Part shown: positions 8,984 through 16,230 of the stretch, in pieces
Layout of the letters: each line of letters begins with the position of its first letter
Position numbering within the stretch: the stretch's first letter is position 1
From: Pseudaminobacter sp040045035
Lineage (GTDB): Bacteria; Pseudomonadota; Alphaproteobacteria; Rhizobiales; Rhizobiaceae
DNA length: 64,000 nucleotides
NCBI RefSeq assembly: GCF_040045035.1
Contig: NZ_JBDZDS010000001.1
Location: 186,001-250,000, forward strand
Direction: 5' to 3'
Notes under the pieces: generated by a model
Seen by the model: the letters and a program-made list of their open reading frames with translations, nothing else
The model's database searches: none
What the model was told of the DNA's origin: nothing
Translations under genes and position numbers: made by a program

Positions 8984-10153
8984 ATGCGGAAGATCCTTAT
9001 CGCGACGGTTGGCCGCTCGGACTACGGGGTTTGCCGTCCGGTGATGAACCGTATCGCGACCGAGAGCGGGCTCTGCTACGAGTTGCTGGTGACCGGAGCG
9101 CATCTGAGCCAGGCATCCGGCGGCACCATCGACGAAATCGTCAATGATTCCCGTCCAATATCTGGCAGAGTTCCTTTACCCGAAACCCTTGGTGGCCCGC
9201 GCCCGACGGCCGAGGCGATGGGCGTGGCGATGGCCGGCAGCGCGCGTGTGTTTGCCGAAAAGCGGCCGGACCTGCTGCTCGTGCTTGGCGACCGCTTTGA
9301 GATGTTTGCGGTCGCTTCTGCCGCGGTTCCATTCAACATTCCGATCGCGCATATCCACGGGGGAGAGCTCTCTTTTGGCGCGATCGACGAGGTTTTCCGG
9401 CATGCGATCACCAAGATGGCGCATCTGCATTTTGCGGCCACGATGGACTATGCCGACCGCATCGTTCGAATGGGCGAGGAGCCGTGGCGGGTCACGGTCA
9501 GCGGCGCGCCATCGCTCGATACCATCCGCGAAGCGCAACTGCCAGACCCGGCCACGCTCGCGCAACGCTTCGGTATCTCTCTCGAGCGGCCGCCGCTTTT
9601 GGTGACCTTCCATCCGGTTACCCGGCAGCCGGAGCAGGCGCTGGGGCACGTTTCGGCGCTGCTCAATGCCCTGCGGCAGGTGGACATTCCTGTCGTGCTC
9701 ACTGCACCCAACGCCGATGCGGGCAGTGACATTATCCGAGCCGAGTATCTGCGCTTCCTTGACGAACGCGCCGACTGCCGTCTGGTCGAGAATTTCGGCG
9801 CCTTGAATTACCTTGCCATGCTGCGCGAGGCGGCCGCGGTGATCGGCAATTCCTCAAGCGGCCTCATCGAGACACCTGCGCTCAAGGTGCCCACGGTCAA
9901 TATCGGCGAACGCCAGCAGGGCCGCACGCGCGCGGCCAATGTCATCGACGTCCCCACCACCGCCGATGAAATCCTTGGCGGCATCCGCAAGGCGCTCGAC
10001 CCGGCTTTCCGCTCCTCACTCGTCGGGCTGGTCAATCCCTATGGCGACGGTCATGCCGCGGAGCGGATCGTCGAGGTGCTGAAATCCGTCGAACTCGGCC
10101 CGCACCTGCTGGCCAAGCGCTTCTACGACGGCCCCGGGAGCGCGGCGAACTGA
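8984..10153 (+). CDS. neuC: UDP/GDP-sugar 2-epimerase, hydrolysing (NeuC/LegG family)
   Basis: 389-residue GT-B fold epimerase of the NeuC branch: starts MRKILIATVGRSDYG, with GDRFEMF near residue 105, HIHGGE near 124-129, and a C-terminal GNSSSGLIET segment followed by VNIGERQQGR. These enzymes hydrolyse the nucleotide and invert C2 to give the free mannose-configured sugar used by NeuB. GGAGGA at 8971-8976 sits seven bases before ATG 8984, so I reject the longer open frame from 8891. In this cluster it probably acts on the diacetamido-trideoxy sugar (LegG role), though a classic UDP-GlcNAc role (NeuC) cannot be separated by eye. It converges on the aminotransferase with eight bases between stops. 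Confidence 0.9.
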   Translation: MRKILIATVGRSDYGVCRPVMNRIATESGLCYELLVTGAHLSQASGGTIDEIVNDSRPISGRVPLPETLGGPRPTAEAMGVAMAGSARVFAEKRPDLLLVLGDRFEMFAVASAAVPFNIPIAHIHGGELSFGAIDEVFRHAITKMAHLHFAATMDYADRIVRMGEEPWRVTVSGAPSLDTIREAQLPDPATLAQRFGISLERPPLLVTFHPVTRQPEQALGHVSALLNALRQVDIPVVLTAPNADAGSDIIRAEYLRFLDERADCRLVENFGALNYLAMLREAAAVIGNSSSGLIETPALKVPTVNIGERQQGRTRAANVIDVPTTADEILGGIRKALDPAFRSSLVGLVNPYGDGHAAERIVEVLKSVELGPHLLAKRFYDGPGSAAN

Positions 10154-10161
10154 TCCCTGCT

Positions 10162-11313
10162 TCAGTCTCGCGCCCAGGCGAGAACCGTGCCGATGACCTT
10201 CGTCTGATCGGCCTCGGTGAGGTGCGTGGAGCAGGGCAGGGTGACGATGCAGGACCACAGCGCGTCGGTTACCGCCATCTCCGTTCTCGGCGCATCGCGA
10301 TACGGAGCCTGGCGATGCATCGGCTTCCAGAACGGCCGGGCGTCGATCCCCTGAGCGCGCAAATGGCCACGCAATGCGGCGCTTCTGCGATCCCCGTCTC
10401 GAGTCTGGAACGCGAAGCCGGAAAACCAGGCGGCCGACTCTGTATGGGCCGGCTCGGGAAAGGCGCCGAAGCCGTCGATCCGGCCAAGCGCCTCATTGTA
10501 GCGCGCGGCGATCCGGCGCTTGGCGGTTACGAAGTCGTCCAGCCGCTCCATCTGCGCGCAGCCCACTGCGGCCTGGAGGTTGGTCATGCGGTAGTTGAAG
10601 CCGACGATGTCGTGGTCGTAGTCGGGGCTGGTGCGGGCGGTCGTGGTTAGATGCCTGAAATGTGCCAGAAGACCGGCATCGTTTCCGGCCACCGCGCCGC
10701 CGCCACCGGCCGTGGCGGTCTTGTTGCCGTTGAAGGAATACATGGTGAGATCTGCACCAAGGTCGCCCGAGCGCTTGCCCTTGTAGGTCGCGCCGAGGGC
10801 TGCCGCGCCGTCGACCACGACTGCCAGGCCTGCCTCGCGCGCCACGGCGGTCAAGGCGTCCATGTCGGCGGGAATGCCGAGCGTGAACACCGGCACCACC
10901 GACGAAACGCGCCTGCCGGTGTGGGTGTGGATGCGTTCGCCACCCCGCAGCGATGTGCTTTCAGCAAGTTCCCGTGCAAGCAGTTTCGGATCGAGCGTCC
11001 AGCTTTCCGCGTCGACGTCGAAAAGCCATGGCGTCGCGCCGCAGTGGGAGATGGCGTTGGCGGAGGCTATGAACGTGAGGGAGGGACAGATCACCAAGTC
11101 GCCGGGACGCACGCCGACCGCAATCAGCGCCGCATGAAGGGCGGTCGTTCCGGCCGATGTTGCCACAGCGCCTCGTGTGCCGGCGGCCGCTGCCACCATG
11201 TCCTCGAAGCGCGTCACGAAAGGACCGATGCTGGAGACGAACGACGTCTCCACGCATTCGGCCAGATACTTGGCCTCGTTTCCGGAAATATTGGGGACGC
11301 AAAGTGGTATCAT
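10162..11313 (-). CDS. legC: DegT/DnrJ/EryC1 sugar aminotransferase, LegC-like
   Basis: 383-residue PLP enzyme of the sugar aminotransferase family. It begins MIPLCVPNISGNEAKYL, has the ATSAGTTALHAAL phosphate-binding stretch at 51-63, VDGAAALG at 167-174 and the PLP-lysine segment FNGNKTATAGGGG (Lys198). It should transaminate the 4-keto-6-deoxy sugar from the CapD-like dehydratase, giving the 4-amino sugar for acetylation. ATG 11313 is preceded by GGAAGG; the open frame continues upstream only because it runs through the tRNA gene. The region 10154-10161 is all that separates it from neuC, tail to tail. Confidence 0.9.
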   Translation of the reverse strand: MIPLCVPNISGNEAKYLAECVETSFVSSIGPFVTRFEDMVAAAAGTRGAVATSAGTTALHAALIAVGVRPGDLVICPSLTFIASANAISHCGATPWLFDVDAESWTLDPKLLARELAESTSLRGGERIHTHTGRRVSSVVPVFTLGIPADMDALTAVAREAGLAVVVDGAAALGATYKGKRSGDLGADLTMYSFNGNKTATAGGGGAVAGNDAGLLAHFRHLTTTARTSPDYDHDIVGFNYRMTNLQAAVGCAQMERLDDFVTAKRRIAARYNEALGRIDGFGAFPEPAHTESAAWFSGFAFQTRDGDRRSAALRGHLRAQGIDARPFWKPMHRQAPYRDAPRTEMAVTDALWSCIVTLPCSTHLTEADQTKVIGTVLAWARD

Positions 11314-11439
11314 GTGGCAACCTTCCGAAACCATCCACTGTTCTACGGCGCGGGCACGGGGACAGGCGACAGGAACGCAGCTTTCTCGGCAAAAAAAACG
11401 GCCCCAATTCCGGGCGCATCGGGGTGATTTGCGGAATTC

Positions 11440-11513
11440 TGGAGCGGGTAGCGGGAATCGAACCCGCGCGTTCAGCTTGGGAAGCTGACAAGCTACCATT
11501 ACATCATACCCGC
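11440..11513 (-). tRNA. tRNA-Gly (anticodon CCC)
   Basis: On the minus strand a 74-base cloverleaf runs from 11513 to 11440. The acceptor arm is GCGGGTA paired with TACCCGC, then discriminator T and an encoded CCA (11440-11442). The anticodon stem TCAGC/GCTGA encloses loop TTCCCAA, giving anticodon CCC, and the T-arm has GGTTCGATTCC. The 3' end points toward the nonulosonate region, the side on which tRNA-targeted islands insert. Confidence 0.95.
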
Positions 11514-11665
11514 GTACCGCTCCGATTATCACGGACACGCGTCGATCGGCAATCGCAAATCTTGGCGCGCGCGCTTTCTGTGGGTAGCGACGCTTGAACG
11601 TGCCGCCCGATGTCGCCTATGTGCGCACGAAGGCAATCGTAATGCGAATCGCAGGAGGACGACCC

Positions 11666-11929
11666 GTGTCCGAATTTACGCGCTTTCTCGGTGACACCCC
11701 GCTTCGGATATTCCTCAAGCTGCTCGTGGTGTCGTTCCTGGTGGGCATAGTGATGAGCTATTTCGGCTGGTCGCCCTATGACGTCCTCTACCAGATACGC
11801 GATTTCGTGCTGCAGCTCTGGAACATGGGCTTCAAGGCGATAGACCGCTTCGTGGGCTATTTCCTGTTGGGCGCCGCGGTGGTGGTGCCGGCCTTCGTCA
11901 TCCTGCGGCTGTTCAGCTATCGGCGCTGA
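11666..11929 (+). CDS. Small conserved integral membrane protein (DUF6460-like)
   Basis: 87 residues from GTG 11666, chosen because AGGAGG (11653-11658) lies seven bases upstream and the protein then begins SEFTRFLGDTPLR. Two hydrophobic helices are visible, about 15-36 and 60-80, with GYFLLGAAVVVPAFVILRL in the second, and a basic C-terminus. It resembles a short family conserved in rhizobial genomes that I recall as DUF6460; function is unknown. It sits between the tRNA and the MATE gene and is probably monocistronic. Confidence 0.7.
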   Translation: MSEFTRFLGDTPLRIFLKLLVVSFLVGIVMSYFGWSPYDVLYQIRDFVLQLWNMGFKAIDRFVGYFLLGAAVVVPAFVILRLFSYRR

Positions 11930-11989
11930 CTGCCGCTGAAGCTTCGGCTGATACTCTCCTGACATCCTGCCCTTGCGCGGGGCAGGCGG

Positions 11990-13378
11990 GTGCTGCAAAC
12001 CGACTTGTCACGCCATACGGAAAGACCCGACGTGGATCAGATCGCATCGACGGCGCTCGGCTCCCGAGCATTCGACGTCAGCAACCGGCTGGTGCTCGCC
12101 ATCGCCATCCCGATGACGCTCGCCTACATCACCACGCCGATGCTCGGTCTGGTCGACACGGCAGTGGTCGGGCAATTCGGGGATGCCGCCTTGCTCGGCG
12201 GGCTGGCGGCCGGGGCGATCATCTTCGACGTGGTCTTCACGAGCTTCAACTTCCTGCGTTCCGGCACAACGGGCCTCGTCGCTCAGGCCTTTGGGCGAGG
12301 GGAGGCGCTGGAGGAGCGCGCTGTGTTGCTGCGCGCCTGCGCCATTGCACTCGGCTGCGGCCTCGCGCTCATCCTGCTGGCGCCGCTGGTTGCCGCGCTC
12401 GGCGAGTGGTTCATGGGGGCAGAGCCGAGCGTCACGGCGGCGATGGATACCTACATTCGCATCCGGCTGCTTTCGGCGCCCGCATCGCTTCTGAACTACG
12501 CCATTCTTGGCTATTTCCTCGGCCGCGGCGAGGCCAAGATGGGGCTGTTCCTGCAACTGGTGCTCAATGGCGTGAATATCGCGCTGTCGGTTCTGCTCGG
12601 CCTGCATCTAGGCTGGGGCGTCGAGGGCGTTGCATGGGGCACGGTCTGCGGCGAGGTTGCCACCATGCTGCTCGCCCTGGCGATCATCGCCCGACGCTTC
12701 GCAGCAATGCCCAAAATTGTCTGGCGCGAGATTTTCGACGCGGGCGCAATGCGCCGGATGCTGGCGCTCAACGGCGACATCATGATCCGCTCCTTCGTGC
12801 TGATGGGTGCGTTCACGCTGCTCACGCGCCAGGCCGCGCAGATCGGCACGCTGACCCTCGCTGCCAACGCTGTGCTGATGCATTTCTTCATGGTGTCGAG
12901 CTATTTCCTCGACGGTTTCGCCACCGCTGCCGAGCAATTGGCGGGCAGGGCCGTCGGCGCCCGCTATCTGCCGGCGTTCAACCGGGCTATCAGGCTGACC
13001 TCGCTGTGGGGATTTGCACTGGCCGGCGTGGCAAGCGTGGTGGTGCTACTGTTCGGCGAAGGTCTGATCGGGCTGGTCACCACCGCCGAAGCAGTGCAGG
13101 CCGAGGCCGCCGCCTACCTGCCGTGGGCCGCCTTCACAGCTCTAAGCGGCGTCATGGCCTTCCAGATGGACGGGGTCTTCATCGGTGCGACCTGGTCGCG
13201 CGACATGCGCAACATGATGCTCCTGTCATTCGTGGCCTTCGTCGCGTCGCTCGTGCTGTTCGGCCACTATTTCGGCAATCACGGCCTGTGGGCGGCACTG
13301 CACGTGTTTCTCATCGCGCGCGGCCTGAGCCTGCTGTCGATCGTGCCAAGGAACGTGCGCTCGACCTTCGCCGGCTGA
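11990..13378 (+). CDS. MATE family efflux transporter (DinF-like)
   Basis: 462-residue inner-membrane protein with about twelve hydrophobic segments. The MatE repeats are visible as LAIAIPMTLAYITTPMLGLVDTAVVG near residue 36 and a second half beginning around residue 255 (LALNGDIMIRS). DinF-type MATE proteins export cationic or amphipathic compounds using ion gradients; the substrate here is unknown. Start is uncertain: GTG 11990 gives the full frame, and GTG 12032 follows a GGAAAG-like site. Its stop lies five bases from the convergent pyrD stop. Confidence 0.88.
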   Translation: MLQTDLSRHTERPDVDQIASTALGSRAFDVSNRLVLAIAIPMTLAYITTPMLGLVDTAVVGQFGDAALLGGLAAGAIIFDVVFTSFNFLRSGTTGLVAQAFGRGEALEERAVLLRACAIALGCGLALILLAPLVAALGEWFMGAEPSVTAAMDTYIRIRLLSAPASLLNYAILGYFLGRGEAKMGLFLQLVLNGVNIALSVLLGLHLGWGVEGVAWGTVCGEVATMLLALAIIARRFAAMPKIVWREIFDAGAMRRMLALNGDIMIRSFVLMGAFTLLTRQAAQIGTLTLAANAVLMHFFMVSSYFLDGFATAAEQLAGRAVGARYLPAFNRAIRLTSLWGFALAGVASVVVLLFGEGLIGLVTTAEAVQAEAAAYLPWAAFTALSGVMAFQMDGVFIGATWSRDMRNMMLLSFVAFVASLVLFGHYFGNHGLWAALHVFLIARGLSLLSIVPRNVRSTFAG

Positions 13379-13383
13379 GCGAG

Positions 13384-14475
13384 TCAGTCGAGCGTGCGAT
13401 CGGCCCAGTGGGCGAGGCGCGTGTCCCTTATCTCGCGCAAGCTGGAAATACCTTCCGCCTCCGCGAAGCGGGCCATGCCTTCAACGACGCGCGCCGGCAG
13501 CGCCGGCCCGGCATAGATCATGCTGGTGTAAAGTTGCACCAGATCGGCGCCGGCGCGGATCTTCTCCAACGCGGTGTCGCTCGAGTTCACGCCGCCTACG
13601 CCTATGATAGCCCCATCCGGGCCGAGCAGCCGGCGCATCTTGGCCAGCACGATGGTGGAGCGCGCGAACAGCGGCTTGCCGGAGAGACCGCCGGTCTCGT
13701 TCTGTTGCGCACTGGCGAGGCGAGGGCGTGAGATCGTCGTGTTGGAGACGATGACGCCTTCGACACCCTTCTCCGTCACCTCGGCGGCGATGTCCTCCAG
13801 ATCGGCCTCGTGCAGGTCGGGCGCGATCTTGAGGAAGAGCGGCGTCTTGCGCCCAAGTCGCTTCGCCTCGCTTTCGCGTGCGGCCACCACGCGCGACAAG
13901 AGTTCGGCCAGGCTTTCGCGCGCCTGCATGTTGCGCAGGCCCGGCGTGTTGGGCGAGGAAATGTTGACGGTGAGATAGCTGGCATAGCGGGCGAAGCGCG
14001 TCACGCCGAGCTCGTAGTCGCCGATGCGATCGGCGCTGTCCTTGTTGGCGCCGATGTTCACGCCGACGATGCCGGGGCGTCCGGCGCGGGCGGCAAGACG
14101 CTGTTCGCAACGCTCGTGGCCTTCGTTGTTGAAGCCGAGGCGGTTGATCACGGCCTCGTCGTCAGTCAGCCGGAAGATGCGCGGCTTGGGGTTGCCGGGC
14201 TGGGCAAGCGGCGTCATCGTGCCGATCTCGGCAAAGCCGAAGCCCAGCCGCAACAGGGCGTCGGGCACTTCGCCGTTCTTGTCGTAGCCCGCCGCCATGC
14301 CGAGCGGATTGGGAAAATCGAGCCCGCACAGCGAGACGCGCAGTCGCGGGCTGCTCACCGCCTTGCCCGGGAGCGGAACGCCGCATCGCAGCGCCCTGAT
14401 CGAAAGCCCATGCGCCGTTTCCGGATCGAAGGTGAAAAGCAGGTTGCGGCCGAGCGCGTCGAAAAGGCTCATCAC
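13384..14475 (-). CDS. pyrD: Dihydroorotate dehydrogenase (quinone), class 2
   Basis: Oxidises dihydroorotate to orotate in pyrimidine synthesis and passes electrons to membrane quinone. At 363 residues it has the class-2 N-terminal membrane-associating extension (LFTFDPETAHGLSIRAL), GMAAGYDKNGEVPDAL, GFGFAEIGTMTP, INRLGFNNEG, YLTVNISSPNTPGLR with the catalytic serine region, FLKIAPDL, and IGVGGVNSSDTALEKI for flavin phosphate. Its start overlaps the stop of the DUF952 gene by four bases (ATGA-type), so the two form an operon. Confidence 0.96.
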   Translation of the reverse strand: MMSLFDALGRNLLFTFDPETAHGLSIRALRCGVPLPGKAVSSPRLRVSLCGLDFPNPLGMAAGYDKNGEVPDALLRLGFGFAEIGTMTPLAQPGNPKPRIFRLTDDEAVINRLGFNNEGHERCEQRLAARAGRPGIVGVNIGANKDSADRIGDYELGVTRFARYASYLTVNISSPNTPGLRNMQARESLAELLSRVVAARESEAKRLGRKTPLFLKIAPDLHEADLEDIAAEVTEKGVEGVIVSNTTISRPRLASAQQNETGGLSGKPLFARSTIVLAKMRRLLGPDGAIIGVGGVNSSDTALEKIRAGADLVQLYTSMIYAGPALPARVVEGMARFAEAEGISSLREIRDTRLAHWADRTLD

Positions 14476-14819
14476 GCCTCCAGAGCCGGAAACTCATGGG
14501 CGCCGCCGGCACCTAGCGGCAGCGGCTTGACCCAGGCCACGGCCCCAAGGTCCAGCGGGGCGAAGAGGTGCGGAAACAGCGCCCCGCCTCGCGAAACCTC
14601 ATATTTCAGCGCGGGACCAAGCTTCGCCTCGTCGATGGCAATCAGCAACAGGCCGTGCTGCCCGGCAAAATGCTTGGCTGCCGTTTCCCGCACCTGCTCG
14701 GCAGTGGAGAAGTGGATGAAGCCGTCTGCGAGGTCCACCGGTGCACCGGTGAAGACACCGGCCGCCTCGGCCTCGCGCCAAAGTAGTTCGGGGCAAATTT
14801 TGTAGATGATCTGTCGCAT
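14472..14819 (-). CDS. DUF952 family protein
   Basis: 115 residues beginning MRQIIYKICPELLWREAEAAG, with the family core DLADGFIHFSTAEQV and GLLLIAIDEAKLG. DUF952 proteins are small cytosolic proteins of unknown biochemical function, often found directly before pyrD in alphaproteobacteria, as here. I start at ATG 14819; the open frame upstream to 15539 is antisense to another gene and shows no family sequence. Four-base overlap with pyrD implies translational coupling. Confidence 0.88.
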   Translation of the reverse strand: MRQIIYKICPELLWREAEAAGVFTGAPVDLADGFIHFSTAEQVRETAAKHFAGQHGLLLIAIDEAKLGPALKYEVSRGGALFPHLFAPLDLGAVAWVKPLPLGAGGAHEFPALEA

Positions 14820-14933
14820 GCGCGCCCTATAGTCCGAAAGCAGCGGTGGGGAAAGGAGGATGCGACCGCCCGCATCCGATTTCCGGCGCAAACGACACGG
14901 AGCCTGTTCAGCCGCTTGCCAATGGAGGAAACC

Positions 14934-15401
14934 ATGCGTCCTACTGCCATCGCCCTTGCGGCAGTTCTCGTTTCGCAGGCCGCTAACGGTGCTTACGCTG
15001 CCGACGAGCGTTATCAGCTCGAAAAATCTGACCACGGCTACATTCGGATGGACACCCAGACCGGCGGGATGTCGATCTGCGAGGAGCAGGGCGGGCAGTT
15101 GGTCTGCAAGCTGGCGGCCGACGAGCGTGATGCCTATCAGGCGCAGATCGAGCATCTCGAAAACGCTGTGAAGGCGCTGGAGAAGCGTGTCACTGCGCTT
15201 GAAAGGAACCTGCCCGCGGTACAAGTGCCTGCGCTTCCCTCCGAGGAGGAGTTCGAGAAGGGCATGAACTACATGGAGCGCTTTTTTCGCCGCTTCATGG
15301 GTATCGTCAAGGACCTGGAGAAAGACGAGAACAAGCCCGAAGGAACGCCGCAGCAGCAGTCGCCAGGACAAGAAACACCGCTCATGCCGAACAAGGCCTG
15401 A
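14934..15401 (+). CDS. Exported coiled-coil protein of unknown function
   Basis: 155 residues. A Sec signal peptide is clear (MRPTAIALAAVLVSQAANGAYA, cut near 22), followed by a short domain with a cysteine pair (SICEEQGGQLVCK) and a coiled coil at about 60-90 (QIEHLENAVKALEKRVTALE). The tail is proline/glutamine rich. GGAGGA sits just before ATG 14934, so I reject the TTG at 14916. Probably periplasmic; I do not recognise a named family beyond similar rhizobial hypothetical proteins. Confidence 0.75.
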   Translation: MRPTAIALAAVLVSQAANGAYAADERYQLEKSDHGYIRMDTQTGGMSICEEQGGQLVCKLAADERDAYQAQIEHLENAVKALEKRVTALERNLPAVQVPALPSEEEFEKGMNYMERFFRRFMGIVKDLEKDENKPEGTPQQQSPGQETPLMPNKA

Positions 15402-15562
15402 GGCGGCGGAGCCGTGGATTTTGTGGCTGCTTTCCAGTCCGGGCCTGCCGGGAGGACCTCTATCGACGCTTATCGCTTGAAAACCCCGCCCATCGCCGCA
15501 TAATCGCGAGGCTGGATCCGCATCGAACAACAATGACAACGCGGGTTTTGGGGGAGGTTATC

Positions 15563-16222
15563 TTGCCGTCAGGCTACAAGTTCGTGATCGCGGACGATCA
15601 CCCGCTTTTTCGCGGAGCGCTCAAGCAGGCGCTCTCGGGCATCGCCAACGTGACCACCATTCTTGAAGCCGGCGATTTCGAATCCACCAAGACACGCGTC
15701 GCGGCCAATGAAGACATCGATCTTCTGCTCCTCGACCTGTCGATGCCCGGCGCCAGTGGGCTGTCCGGCCTGGTCTCCCTGCGTGGCGTCCATTCGGAGG
15801 TGCCGATGGTGGTGGTCTCTGCCCATGACGATCCGGAGACGATCCGCCGCGCGCTGGAGCTGGGGGCCTCGGGCTTCATCTCCAAGTCCGCCAGCATGGA
15901 CGAAATCCGCAATGCGGTGCGCACCGTGCTTTCGGGCGGCATCACCACGCCGGACGGGGTCGACCTCGGCGTCGAGCGCGACCCCGAAATTTCCGACCTC
16001 ATCAAACGCCTGCAGTCGCTGACGCCGCAGCAGGCGCGGGTGCTCGGCATGATGGCCGAGGGGCTCCTGAACAAGCAGATCGCCTTCGAGCTGTCGGTGT
16101 CGGAGGCGACCATCAAGGCACATGTCTCGGCCGTGCTGCAGAAGCTCGGCGTCGACAGCCGCACCCAGGCGGTGATCCTGCTTTCAAAGATCGGCAGCGA
16201 GCCACTCTCGACAGCGCAATAG
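15563..16222 (+). CDS. LuxR/FixJ-type response regulator (CrbR/ErdR-like)
   Basis: A receiver domain (FVIADDHPLFRGALKQAL, phospho-acceptor in LLLLDLSMPG, then VVVSAHDD and the GFISKS lysine) is followed by a LuxR helix-turn-helix (LTPQQARVLGMMAEGLLNKQIAFELSVSEATIKAHVSAVLQKLG). I favour TTG 15563 because GGGGAGG ends five bases before it and homologues start MPSxYKFVIADDHP; ATG 15533 is the alternative. It ends eight bases from the tail of the SSS-domain hybrid kinase, and such pairs (CrbS/CrbR, MxtR/ErdR) control acetate and C2 use in other proteobacteria. The same role here is inferred. Confidence 0.88.
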   Translation: MPSGYKFVIADDHPLFRGALKQALSGIANVTTILEAGDFESTKTRVAANEDIDLLLLDLSMPGASGLSGLVSLRGVHSEVPMVVVSAHDDPETIRRALELGASGFISKSASMDEIRNAVRTVLSGGITTPDGVDLGVERDPEISDLIKRLQSLTPQQARVLGMMAEGLLNKQIAFELSVSEATIKAHVSAVLQKLGVDSRTQAVILLSKIGSEPLSTAQ

Positions 16223-16230
16223 CCGACCGC

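Noticed and set aside
11314..11538. N-terminal extension of the DegT aminotransferase frame
   Set aside because: The frame runs through the tRNA-Gly gene; the ribosome site GGAAGG and family start are at 11313.
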